DNA of 64,000 nucleotides, from contig NZ_JAUCZF010000007.1 in assembly GCF_030373245.1 (NCBI RefSeq), positions 62,001 to 126,000 on the forward strand, in the 5' to 3' direction. Origin of the DNA: Hydrogenophaga sp. (GTDB lineage: Bacteria > Pseudomonadota > Gammaproteobacteria > Burkholderiales > Burkholderiaceae_C). This document shows positions 1 to 7,097 of this stretch, in pieces; position 1 is the first letter of the stretch; the number at the start of each line of letters is the position of its first letter. The notes beneath the pieces were generated by a model, which was not told where the DNA came from, did no database searches, and was given only the letters and a program-made list of their open reading frames with translations. The translations under genes and the position numbers were made by a program.

Positions 1-1627
1 CGCCCTTGGGCGATTCGGCCAGCGTGGTGGTGAGCCGGAAGGTGGTGGCGGCCGTCACGGGGGGCAGACCCACCAGCTTGAGCGCGTCGTCGAAATCGCT
101 GGCCAGGCCTGCGCTGAATTCCAGACCCACGCTGTAGTCCGACGCATAGGCCTCGTCGATGATCTGCGAAGTCTCCAGGGCCAGATTGGCGCTGAGCTTG
201 CCGCCCACCTTGGCCTGCACGGCGCTGAACTGCAGCGACTTCAGGAACGGGTTGCCAATGGCCAGTTCGACATAGCCAAACCCCTCCAGTGAGGGCTCCA
301 CGCGCAAATCGCCCAGGCTTGGCGCATTGACCACGGGTGTGGTGGTGTTGGTGAAGTTGGTGACCTCGGCGTTGAAACCGCAGGAGCCGCCAGCGGGACA
401 CACCAGACCGGCCTGCGCCCGAGCCCGGGTGGTGTTGGTGACGCCGATGCCGACGTCCGCCACGGTGACCTTGCCGCCGATCTCGAATCCGAAGCCCACC
501 GGCATCAGCCCGCCCACAAAGAAGGAGATGGGGCCGCCGACCGGCAGCTTGACCGTGAGCACTTCGGCCTTGCATTCGATCTTGCCTTCGAAGGCGGCGG
601 TGGCGGTGATCTGGCCCTGCAGATCGACTTGCGGTTCGGCCAGCAGCACAAGGCGTTGTTCGCCCCCGCCCAGGCTCACGTCGAGCGTCGGGTTGACAGC
701 GATGGAGAACACCGGGGGTAGCGACAGGGTGATCGGCAGGGGGACGTTTGGCGCGGTGCCGGTGAAGCTGGGTTCGCAGCCCTGGTTGAAAGCGAACGTG
801 CCCACGGGCGTGGCCGCCTGCCTTTGCAGTCGGCCTGCCGGCGGCATGAGCGGCGTGGCGCGCGGTGTGAACACGAAGCGGTCGCCGGTTTGTGTGACCG
901 TATAGGAAGCGGCGATGTCGGGCGCGACGTCGGCGAGGCTGGGCACGGTTTCCAGCCGCTCCTGGATGCGCAGACCGGGCAGCAGCTCGTTGAGTGGCAC
1001 CAGCACCAGAGTGACCTCGAAACCGTCGGGCACGGGCTGCACGGCCTGGACCTCGCCTGCTACCGCGCGCGAGCCGGTTCCGAAGAAGCGTTGTCCCACG
1101 GCCGGCGCCACGCGCGTGGCCATGGTGATGCGGTAGGTGTTGGTGAAGCTGGGGGCCGCCGTGGGCACGGTTTCCACCGGATCGCTGAGCACGTCCACAT
1201 CGTCCACCAGCCTCACGTCGGCCGCGGGCGCGGCCACCAGACCGAGCAGGGGAGCCGAACGCACGCCCTCGGCGGAGGCCACGATCTGTGCCGAGCCAGT
1301 GGCCGACATTGCGCGCACCAGTCCGTTGGCGTCCACCACCAGCGTGGTGGGCCTTGACGACTCCCAGGCAATCGCCCGTTCGATGCGCTCGCCGTTGGCG
1401 TTGTAAGCCACCGCCGCCAGTTGACGCGTCTGGCCGTTGGCTTCCAGCAGCAGACCAGACTGGACGATCTCCACGCGCGCGACGTTGTTCTGGCCCGTAT
1501 CGGTGGCGTCACTCCCGCCGCCGCACGAGGCGAGAAGACCGAGTGCCAGCAAGGCAATCGCTGAGCAGACGCGCCGCCAGCCGGTCGCCAAAAGACAATG
1601 CATCCGCTGAAGAGGTTGTGTGCGCAT
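1..1627 (-). CDS. Large secreted lipoprotein with Ig-like (BIG2-type) N-terminal domain, 3' end outside window
   Basis: An open frame runs from 1627 through the left window edge (542 codons seen, no stop). The ATG at 1627 is preceded by GGAG six bases upstream; a second in-frame Met is 8 codons later. The N-terminus has Arg residues, a hydrophobic stretch (about 20-33) and a lipobox Leu-Ala-Ser-Cys with Cys35, followed by three Gly, so it should be lipid-anchored. Residues about 45-115 resemble a bacterial Ig-like group 2 domain (hydrophobic strand pattern, then VDANGLVRA-like text). The remainder is beta-rich with many Val, Thr and Gly; I recognise no catalytic motif. It is divergent from the LuxR-type gene at 1738 and shares a 110-base intergenic region with it. 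Role unknown; a surface or adhesion-type protein is a guess. Confidence 0.75.
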   Translation of the reverse strand, partial: MRTQPLQRMHCLLATGWRRVCSAIALLALGLLASCGGGSDATDTGQNNVARVEIVQSGLLLEANGQTRQLAAVAYNANGERIERAIAWESSRPTTLVVDANGLVRAMSATGSAQIVASAEGVRSAPLLGLVAAPAADVRLVDDVDVLSDPVETVPTAAPSFTNTYRITMATRVAPAVGQRFFGTGSRAVAGEVQAVQPVPDGFEVTLVLVPLNELLPGLRIQERLETVPSLADVAPDIAASYTVTQTGDRFVFTPRATPLMPPAGRLQRQAATPVGTFAFNQGCEPSFTGTAPNVPLPITLSLPPVFSIAVNPTLDVSLGGGEQRLVLLAEPQVDLQGQITATAAFEGKIECKAEVLTVKLPVGGPISFFVGGLMPVGFGFEIGGKVTVADVGIGVTNTTRARAQAGLVCPAGGSCGFNAEVTNFTNTTTPVVNAPSLGDLRVEPSLEGFGYVELAIGNPFLKSLQFSAVQAKVGGKLSANLALETSQIIDEAYASDYSVGLEFSAGLASDFDDALKLVGLPPVTAATTFRLTTTLAESPKG

Positions 1628-1737
1628 GCGTGGCTCCGGTGGTTTGGCGTCGTTGTGGGCGGTCCCCGGTTTTTGCCACCATCCTGAACAATGCAACATG
1701 CCCTATTTGGGCAATCGAAACCCACAGGAGGGATGTG

Positions 1738-2649
1738 ATGCTGAATCGGTTGATGGAGCTCCCCGACCTGGCGCCTTGTCTGGCGCGTGCACCGGTGCCG
1801 GGTGTGTCGCACGAACTCGCGCTCTCGGTGCTGGGAGCCGCGCTTGCAGAGCAGCGGTTGCGCGGCGGGGTGATCCAGCACTTGGCCTCCGGGCGCTTGA
1901 TGGGTTTTGGCCTGTCCGGATTTGCACGTGGTGCAGACGTGAAGGAGCGGGTGCGCTCAGGCCGGTCTCTGGTGGTCGACCATCTGCTCGCCGAATCGCA
2001 GGGCTCGCGCGTGTACCTCGACCCGGCGCAGATGGTTCAAGTGCAGCGGGCTGACGAGCTTCACTTGGTGATGGTGGCGTATCACCCGGTGGACCTGCAA
2101 GACCCACTCGTCATGGAGTTGCTACACGCGGGGCACACGGGTTTTCGTCTCTTGCACGAGGGCTATGGTTTGAGAGGTGTGTGGCAAGAAGGGCTTGAAT
2201 CCGATTTCGAGTGGACCAGTGCCATTGGTTTTCAGGTCAAGTACCGTGGGATAGGCGCCGAGGGCTCGTCGCGCTGGCTTTACGGCGCCGAGCGCGAGGA
2301 TGTGCCCGCGAGCTTTCCCAGCCACACCCTGAGCTACGTGATGCACCGCCGAGAGCGCCGTCTTCATCTGAGCCCGGCGCAGTGCCGTGTGGCCGAGCTG
2401 GCGCTGTGGAATCTGGACGATGAGCAGGTGGCGACTCGCTTGCGCATCTCACCGGCCACAGTAAGGCGGCATTGGCGCGGTATCTTTGAACGCGTCGACA
2501 CGATCGGCGCGCTCAGGGGCGATGGTGGCGGCAAAGCATCACCCATGGCGGCCAGCTCAGTCTCGTCAGCGGAGCAACGAGGACCAGAGCGCCGACGCAA
2601 GGTGCTGGACTACCTGCGTACCCACCTGCAGGAAATCCGGCCAGCCTAG
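1738..2649 (+). CDS. LuxR-type helix-turn-helix transcriptional regulator
   Basis: 303 residues. The ATG at 1738 follows a strong ribosome site (CAGGAGGG, seven bases away); the open frame extends further upstream but without such a site. The C-terminal part, about residues 207-252, has the LuxR/GerE pattern: LSPAQCRVAEL, then DDEQVATRL and SPATVRRHWRGIFERV, i.e. the recognition helix follows 'ISPATV'. The first 200 residues form an alpha/beta sensory-like domain that I cannot assign to a family. The Lys- and Arg-rich tail after the HTH is unusual, since most LuxR proteins end at the HTH. It is divergent from the lipoprotein at 1-1627, which is its simplest candidate target. No autoinducer synthase gene is nearby. 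Confidence 0.75.
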   Translation: MLNRLMELPDLAPCLARAPVPGVSHELALSVLGAALAEQRLRGGVIQHLASGRLMGFGLSGFARGADVKERVRSGRSLVVDHLLAESQGSRVYLDPAQMVQVQRADELHLVMVAYHPVDLQDPLVMELLHAGHTGFRLLHEGYGLRGVWQEGLESDFEWTSAIGFQVKYRGIGAEGSSRWLYGAEREDVPASFPSHTLSYVMHRRERRLHLSPAQCRVAELALWNLDDEQVATRLRISPATVRRHWRGIFERVDTIGALRGDGGGKASPMAASSVSSAEQRGPERRRKVLDYLRTHLQEIRPA

Positions 2650-2656
2650 TGCTGGC

Positions 2657-2848
2657 TCACTTTTTCATGCTGCAGGTGTTGAAGCCCAGCATGGCGTAAG
2701 GCGGGCACCAGCCCATCAGGCCGGTGGCGAGGGGCACGAGGCCCACGTAGCCCCAGACGCCGATGGCGCCTGCGGCGGCCGCAGCGATCAGGCCCAGGCC
2801 GACGGTGATGCGGATGATGCGGTCAATGCCGCCAACGTTCTTGGTCAT
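2657..2848 (-). CDS. DUF2892 (YgaP-type) small inner-membrane protein
   Basis: 63 residues starting MTKNVGGIDR, the usual DUF2892 opening, with GGAG seven bases before the ATG at 2848. Two hydrophobic segments (about 12-31 and 34-48) flank a short turn; a WCPPYAMLG motif and a Cys near the C-terminus (NTCSMKK) match the family, which often occurs alone or fused to rhodanese domains and binds thiosulfate- or thiocyanate-type ligands in a few cases. The start codon given here is 26 codons inside a longer open frame. It is followed on the same strand, upstream, by a Crp/Fnr gene, a common pairing. Function in this organism is not known. Confidence 0.8.
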   Translation of the reverse strand: MTKNVGGIDRIIRITVGLGLIAAAAAGAIGVWGYVGLVPLATGLMGWCPPYAMLGFNTCSMKK

Positions 2849-3018
2849 GTGAATGCTCCAGTGGAGGGTTGAATCGGTCTGGGTCGGGGCTCGGGATGAA
2901 CCAGGGGCCTCAGGTCGTGAACGCATTGGACGCCGGCTGCGTGCCCCGGTCTGTGACCAAGGTCACAGAGTCGTTGCTGTGACGGTGTGACCGTGTGCCC
3001 TGTGGCGCGAAGGGGTGT

Positions 3019-3666
3019 TCAAGACCCGGCGGCCACGGCGCGCAGCCCCGCGCTGTCTTTGATGGTGATGCTCTCGCGCGAGAGTTCGACCAGGCCGTCG
3101 CGCTCGAAGCGGTGCAGCAGGCGGGTGACGATCTCGCGCACCGTGCCCAGCTCGTCGGCCAGCGCCTGGTGGGTGGTCTTCAGTGTGTGACCGTGCCCGA
3201 GCAGGGCGCTGGCCAGGCGGCTGTCGAGCTTCTGGAAGGCGATGGCTTCGATCAGCCCGGTGAGGTCGGCCATGCGGGCGGCGAACAGACCCAGCACATA
3301 GCCGCGAAAGCGCTCGTCGTTCAGTGCCGTGTGGAAGTCGGGCGGCGACAGCAGGCACAGCGTGGTGTCGCAAGTGGTCACGCCGCGCGCGGCCAGGGGT
3401 TGGTCTGCAAACAGGCCGGCCGAGGACACCAGGCACATCTCGCCCGGCGTGACCCGGTACAGCTCCAGTTCGCGGCCGTTGGCGGCGCTGCGCGAGACTC
3501 GCACCTCACCGCTGAGCACCAGCGGAAAGCCCTGGCAGGCGTCGTTCTCCCGAAACAGGCGGGTGCCCGCGGGGACGCTCAAGGGAGCGAGCCGGGGCAA
3601 CAGGGCCGGGAGCGCCGCCAGCGCGGGGTAGAGCGTGAGCAGCTCGGATGCAACAGCGTCGGGCAT
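3019..3666 (-). CDS. Crp/Fnr-family transcriptional regulator
   Basis: 215 residues. Residues about 20-125 form a cyclic-nucleotide-binding-type beta roll (GTRLFRENDACQGFPLVLSG, then a GEMC motif in the phosphate cassette position). Residues about 140-205 carry the Crp-type winged helix, with HQALADELGTVREIVTRLL as the helix-turn-helix. There is no N-terminal Cys cluster like FNR's, so a 4Fe-4S sensor is unlikely; GEMC with SS in place of Arg-Ser argues against ordinary cAMP binding. It lies about 170 bases upstream of the DUF2892 gene on the same strand and is divergent from the cytochrome b561 gene, so both are possible targets. Confidence 0.85.
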   Translation of the reverse strand: MPDAVASELLTLYPALAALPALLPRLAPLSVPAGTRLFRENDACQGFPLVLSGEVRVSRSAANGRELELYRVTPGEMCLVSSAGLFADQPLAARGVTTCDTTLCLLSPPDFHTALNDERFRGYVLGLFAARMADLTGLIEAIAFQKLDSRLASALLGHGHTLKTTHQALADELGTVREIVTRLLHRFERDGLVELSRESITIKDSAGLRAVAAGS

Positions 3667-3796
3667 GACGGCGATTGTAGGAGCCGCTCCCGTTGACCGG
3701 AAACCGGGTCGAGATTCGAATACGAGGCATTGGTTCGTTCGATTTTTTTGAATTCAAACGACAAGCTGGTTCATCTTTGGTGCCGCGGATGCTGCC

Positions 3797-3802
3797 TACA
3801 CT
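3797..3802 (+). promoter_or_regulatory. Candidate -10 element just before cytochrome b561
   Basis: TACACT lies six bases before the ATG at 3809. If used, transcription would begin at or next to the start codon, giving a leaderless message; no good Shine-Dalgarno is present. No clear -35 is seen. Confidence 0.35.
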
Positions 3803-3808
3803 GCCGCC

Positions 3809-4354
3809 ATGTCTGACGCTTCCACCACCCGCTACCACCCGCTGTCCCGTGCGCTGCACTGGCTGTTGGGGCTCGCGTTGGTGGGCAATTTCGCGCTCGG
3901 CCTGTACATGGTCGACCTACCCTTTTCGCCCGCACGCCTGCAGTACTACAGCTGGCACAAATGGGCAGGTGTGTTGGTGCTCGCTTTCTCCGCAGTCCGC
4001 CTGCTGAATCGCTTGCTGTCACCCCCACCCGCATTGCCCCACGCCATTGAAGCCGCCATGCCGTCCTGGCAGCGCTGGGCACACCATGCCACGCACGTGG
4101 GTCTGTATGTGCTGTTTTTTGCCGTGCCATTGCTGGGCTGGAGCTTCAGCTCGGCGGCCGGTTTCCCGGTGGTGCTGTTCGGAGTGTTGCCGTTGCCCGA
4201 CTTTGTTCCGGTGAGCGAGTCTCTGGCCGACGTGCTCAAACAGCTTCACGAGCTGGCGGCCTTTGCGATGGCCGGTCTGGTGCTGCTGCACATCGGCGGC
4301 GCGCTGAAGCACCATTTCATCGACCGCGACGGCCTGCTGGCCAGAATGAAATGA
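3809..4354 (+). CDS. Cytochrome b561 family diheme membrane protein
   Basis: 181 residues, four predicted transmembrane helices, as in the CybB family that passes electrons from quinols or superoxide. Likely heme ligands are visible: His10 and His17 in YHPLSRALHWLLGL, His50 in SWHKWAG, and the pairs in HHATHVGLY and LLHIGGALKHHF. The tail HFIDRDGLLARMK is typical. It is followed by two genes for secreted YceI proteins; cytochrome b561 next to YceI is a recurring arrangement in Proteobacteria and suggests a periplasmic quinone-linked redox function, though the partner relation is inferred. Start chosen at MSDASTTRYHP, which fits the family N-terminus. Confidence 0.88.
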   Translation: MSDASTTRYHPLSRALHWLLGLALVGNFALGLYMVDLPFSPARLQYYSWHKWAGVLVLAFSAVRLLNRLLSPPPALPHAIEAAMPSWQRWAHHATHVGLYVLFFAVPLLGWSFSSAAGFPVVLFGVLPLPDFVPVSESLADVLKQLHELAAFAMAGLVLLHIGGALKHHFIDRDGLLARMK

Positions 4355-4431
4355 CCCCCTGCGCCGCTTCTCGTCTTCCCCCCAGGGGGACACCGCCAGT
4401 GGCCCGGCGGAGCCGGTTCCACGGCGGTCCT
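4354..4431 (+). repeat. C-rich gene-end repeat, family 1, copy A
   Basis: Begins at the stop codon of the cytochrome b561 gene. Order of parts: CCCCCTGCGCCGC, short arm, CTTCCCCCCAGGGGG, then TGGCCCGGCGGAGCCGGTTCC. It runs in the direction of the upstream gene. Seven other copies in this window have the same plan. Confidence 0.75.
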
Positions 4432-4477
4432 GGTGGCTGGCGCGACTCGGGCTTTTTTGGCTTGTTGGAGTGTTGAA

Positions 4478-5038
4478 ATGAAAACCCGTTTGTTGTCCCT
4501 GGCGCTGGGCGCTGCCAGCGTGTTTCCGCTCGCCGTCCAGGCCCAGCAGGCCATCGTCCCGGCGCAGAGTGAGATTGCATTCACCAGCCGTCAGATGGGT
4601 GTGCCGGTCGAAGGGAAGTTCAAGAGCTTCAGTGCCCAGGTGGCATTTGATCCGGCCAAGCTCGACACCAGCCAGATCGCGTTCACGGTGGATACCGGCA
4701 GCGCTGATATCAATCGCGAGACCAACGTCGAGGTGGTCAAGCCCACCTGGTTCAACGTGGCTGCCTTTCCCAAGGCCACCTTCCAGTCCAGTGCCATCAA
4801 ACGCATCGACGCGAACAAGTTCGAAGTGGTGGGCAAGCTCAGCATCAAGGGTGTGAGCAGCGACGTGGTGGTGCCGGTCACGCTGGCGCAGAACGGCGTC
4901 ACCACCCTGGCCACCGGCGCCTTCCCGATCAAGCGCCTGTCCTTCCGCATCGGCGAAAAGGAATGGGCCGACACCTCGATCGTGGCCGACGAGGTGCAGG
5001 TGAAGTTCAGGATCGCTCTGACGGGCGTGAAGCTGTGA
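4478..5038 (+). CDS. YceI family periplasmic protein (first of two)
   Basis: 186 residues from the ATG at 4478 (TTGGAG seven bases upstream). Signal peptide of about 22 residues ending VQA before QQAIVP. The mature part follows the YceI lipocalin-like fold: an early SEIAFTSRQMGVPVEGKF strand pair, a SADINRE segment, FPKATFQSSAIKRID and KLSIKGVSSDVVVPV. YceI proteins bind isoprenoid lipids such as polyprenyl quinones in the periplasm. It lies downstream of cytochrome b561 and upstream of a second, clearly diverged YceI protein, so the pair is a paralogous or partner set rather than a recent duplicate. Confidence 0.87.
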   Translation: MKTRLLSLALGAASVFPLAVQAQQAIVPAQSEIAFTSRQMGVPVEGKFKSFSAQVAFDPAKLDTSQIAFTVDTGSADINRETNVEVVKPTWFNVAAFPKATFQSSAIKRIDANKFEVVGKLSIKGVSSDVVVPVTLAQNGVTTLATGAFPIKRLSFRIGEKEWADTSIVADEVQVKFRIALTGVKL

Positions 5039-5040
5039 TC

Positions 5041-5147
5041 TCCCCCCTGCGCCGCTTCGCGGCTTCCCCCCTCTCTGGCGCGCCTTCGGCGCTGGGAGGG
5101 GAGACACGCCCTGTGGCCGGGCAAAGCCCGTTCCACGGGCGCCCTGA
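5041..5147 (+). repeat. C-rich gene-end repeat, family 1, copy B
   Basis: Starts two bases after the stop of the first yceI gene. Same plan as copy A but with an extra GC-rich hairpin (GGCGCGCCTTCGGCGC) in the middle. It shares TGGCCGGGCAAAGCCCGTTCC with the others. Confidence 0.75.
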
Positions 5148-5226
5148 CTGAAGTCACGCGCTTCGGTGTCGGTTTTCTTTTTCGTCTCTGTTTCTATTCC
5201 CCAACCCTCAACCCAGGAGTTCAACC

Positions 5227-5799
5227 ATGCGCAAGTCCCTCTCCCTGCTGGCCGCTGCGGCCGTTTTGTCTACCGCCGGCATCGCCCAGGCTGCCACTTA
5301 CCAGATCGACCCAACCCACACCAACGTGATCTGGGAGCAGCTGCACTTTGGCACCTCCACCAACCGCGGCAGCTGGGCCAAGAAGAGCGGTACGGTGCAG
5401 TTTGACCGCGCCGCCAAGACCGGCAAGGTGGAGCTGACCCTGGACATGACTTCCGTGACCACCGGTGTGGCGCCGTTTGATGCCCACCTCAAAGGCGACG
5501 ACTTCTTTGCTGCCGACAAATTTCCCACCGCCACGTTCGTGAGCGACAAGTTTGTCTTCAATGGCGACAAGGTCAGCGAAGTGCAGGGCAAGCTGACGAT
5601 GCGCGGCCAGACCCATCCGGTGACGCTCAAGGCGGTGCGCTTCAACTGTTTTGACCACCCGATGCTCAAGCGCGAAGTCTGCGGTGGCGACTTCGAATCC
5701 ACCATCAAGCGCAGCCAGTGGGGCGTGAACTGGGGCCTGACCATGGGCGTGGCTGACGACACCAAGCTGACCATCCAGGTCGAAGCGATTAAACAGTAA
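5227..5799 (+). CDS. YceI family periplasmic protein (second)
   Basis: 190 residues, start with CAGGAG seven bases upstream. Signal peptide ends at about residue 22 (IAQA before ATYQIDPTHT). Core motifs of YceI: YQIDPTHTNVIW, FDAHLKGDDFFAADKFPTATF, KLTMRGQTHPVTLKA and a late GVNWGLTMGVADDTKLTI. This copy contains the Cys pair (FNCFDHPMLKREVCGG) seen in many long YceI proteins and absent from the neighbour at 4478. Presumed periplasmic lipid or quinone binding, perhaps serving the cytochrome b561 at 3809; that link rests only on gene order. Confidence 0.88.
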   Translation: MRKSLSLLAAAAVLSTAGIAQAATYQIDPTHTNVIWEQLHFGTSTNRGSWAKKSGTVQFDRAAKTGKVELTLDMTSVTTGVAPFDAHLKGDDFFAADKFPTATFVSDKFVFNGDKVSEVQGKLTMRGQTHPVTLKAVRFNCFDHPMLKREVCGGDFESTIKRSQWGVNWGLTMGVADDTKLTIQVEAIKQ

Positions 5800-5872
5800 C
5801 CCCCCTGCGCCGCTGTGCGGCTTCCCCCCCGAGGGGGACTACACCAGCGGTCTGGCGAAGCCAGTCCCGCGG
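5800..5872 (+). repeat. C-rich gene-end repeat, family 1, copy C
   Basis: Directly abuts the stop codon of the second yceI gene and follows its direction: CCCCCTGCGCCGC, GGCTTCCCCCC, GAGGGGG, then GTCTGGCGAAGCCAGTCCCGCGG. Confidence 0.72.
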
Positions 5873-5911
5873 TGCGTGCTGGGTTCAGGCACTTCGCGCC
5901 GGGGGCAGCAC

Positions 5912-5985
5912 TCCCCCTGCGCCGCTTTGCGGCTTCCCGCCAGAGGGGGGACCACGCCCTTGGACCGGCGGACCCGGATCCTCGG
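5912..5985 (+). repeat. C-rich gene-end repeat, family 1, copy D (tandem to C)
   Basis: Second copy 40 bases after copy C in the same direction (CCCCCTGCGCCGCTTTGCGGCTTCCCGCCAGAGGGGG). It is the only copy that does not begin at a stop codon, and probably arose with C as a tandem unit. Confidence 0.65.
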
Positions 5986-6037
5986 CGTGTGCTGGGTGGG
6001 GGCCCTGCTCGCCGGGGGCGGTTTTTGTTATCCCTCC

Positions 6038-6061
6038 AAAGGCCCGCTCTTGCGGGCCTTT
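6038..6061. terminator. Bidirectional hairpin terminator
   Basis: Perfect inverted repeat AAAGGCCCGC-TCTT-GCGGGCCTTT between the end of the yceI region (+) and the stop of the YkgJ-type gene (-). It serves convergent transcription; the T runs are short. Confidence 0.7.
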
Positions 6062-6062
6062 G

Positions 6063-6350
6063 TCATGGGCGGGTGGCTTGTTCCAGGTAGCTAAGGAAAT
6101 GCAGCGCGTGTTCGCGGCTAGCGCCACACATCTCGGTGTTCGGCGTCAGAGAGCTGCATACCGTCGGTCGTTCGGGCTGTCCAAACAGCTTGCAGCGAAG
6201 GACTTCGTCGAGGTGCGGGCAGCGCACGCCCGCCGGTTTTCCGTTTGGCAGACCCGGCATCGGGCTGCTGATCGACGGCGCGATGCAGCAGGCGGCACAA
6301 CCGGGGCGGCAGTCCACTTCGCTCAGCTTTGGAACCGGCGTGCTGCCCAA
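6063..6350 (-). CDS. YkgJ family cysteine-cluster protein
   Basis: 95 residues. The only suitable start before the Cys cluster is a TTG at 6350 with AGG nearby; this start overlaps the end of the upstream FMN reductase gene by 28 bases, suggesting coupled translation. Motifs: DCRPGCAACC near residue 14-23, CPHL, RCKLFG and a late EMCG, the conserved Cys set of the YkgJ (zinc/iron-chelating) family. Such proteins are small cytoplasmic metal-binding proteins without a proven role. The convergent terminator at 6038 follows the stop. Confidence 0.8.
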   Translation of the reverse strand: MGSTPVPKLSEVDCRPGCAACCIAPSISSPMPGLPNGKPAGVRCPHLDEVLRCKLFGQPERPTVCSSLTPNTEMCGASREHALHFLSYLEQATRP

Positions 6351-6913
6351 AGCACCTGCTCGACCACACCGTGCACGGCCACGCGAACGGCTTCGGTGGA
6401 CAGGGCGCCGCTGGGGTCGAAGGCTTCACCCGCCTTGGCCAGTGCAAACTGTTTGGGGGCCACCCAGCACTGCAATTGCATCAGCAGTGGCGCCAAGTGC
6501 AAGAGGCCGCGCACGCCGCCCAGTGCACCGGGGGCGGCGGCCAACAGTCCCACCACTTTGCCCGCAAACGGTTTGGTGCCCACCGCCCATGCCGGGTCGC
6601 CGGCCATTGGGCGCGATGCCCAGTCGATGGCGTTTTTCAGCAGGGCGGGGTAGCTGCCGTTGTATTCGGGCGCGCTGATGATCCAGGCCGGGTGCGCGTG
6701 CAGGACTTCCTTGAGCCGAACCACATCGCGTGGCATGCCCTGGGCTTCGAGGTCGCCGTTGTAGATCGGCAGGTCGAAGTCGGCGAGGTTCAGGCGGGTG
6801 ACCTGTGCGCCTTCAGCAACAGCGATTTCGCCCGCGGCATGGGCCAGCTTGCGGTTGAGGGACTGGGCGCGGCTGCTGCCCGAGAAGACGAGGAGGGGGA
6901 TGGGGGTGTTCAT
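6323..6913 (-). CDS. NADPH-dependent FMN reductase / quinone reductase family
   Basis: 196 residues with a flavodoxin-like fold. The N-terminal LLVFSGSSRAQSLNRKLA is the FMN phosphate-binding loop; PEYNGSYPALLKNAIDWASRP is the hallmark second motif of the NADPH-dependent FMN reductase family (azobenzene, chromate and quinone reductases, e.g. ChrR, ArsH and YieF relatives). The start matches the family. It shares an operon with the YkgJ-type gene that overlaps its 3' end. Precise substrate cannot be read from the sequence. Confidence 0.87.
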   Translation of the reverse strand: MNTPIPLLVFSGSSRAQSLNRKLAHAAGEIAVAEGAQVTRLNLADFDLPIYNGDLEAQGMPRDVVRLKEVLHAHPAWIISAPEYNGSYPALLKNAIDWASRPMAGDPAWAVGTKPFAGKVVGLLAAAPGALGGVRGLLHLAPLLMQLQCWVAPKQFALAKAGEAFDPSGALSTEAVRVAVHGVVEQVLWAARRFQS

Positions 6914-7031
6914 GGGGCGATTGTCTCAGCCCCCGGGCGCAGCAATCCAGCCTGGGGTCATGGCTGCAAGCCGCAGCCCTTGATGGGACAATACCGGGTT
7001 CGCGCGCGGGCCTGGGCAGGCCCGCCGCCAC

Positions 7032-7047
7032 TGTTTCACGTGAAACA
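7032..7047. promoter_or_regulatory. parS: parS centromere site (perfect palindrome)
   Basis: TGTTTCACGTGAAACA, an exact match to the chromosomal parS consensus bound by ParB. It lies 50 bases before mnmG and about 3.4 kb before parA. Degenerate copies follow at 8729, 9651 and 11205. Confidence 0.93.
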
Positions 7048-7097
7048 GGTTCGTTGGATCGGGCGCGCCGGGATGGCGGTGGCCCTGGAGCACCCAC

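Noticed and set aside
1288..1737. Upstream extension of the LuxR-type frame on the plus strand
   Set aside because: A strong ribosome site and the change in composition put the start at 1738; 1288-1737 overlaps the lipoprotein on the other strand.
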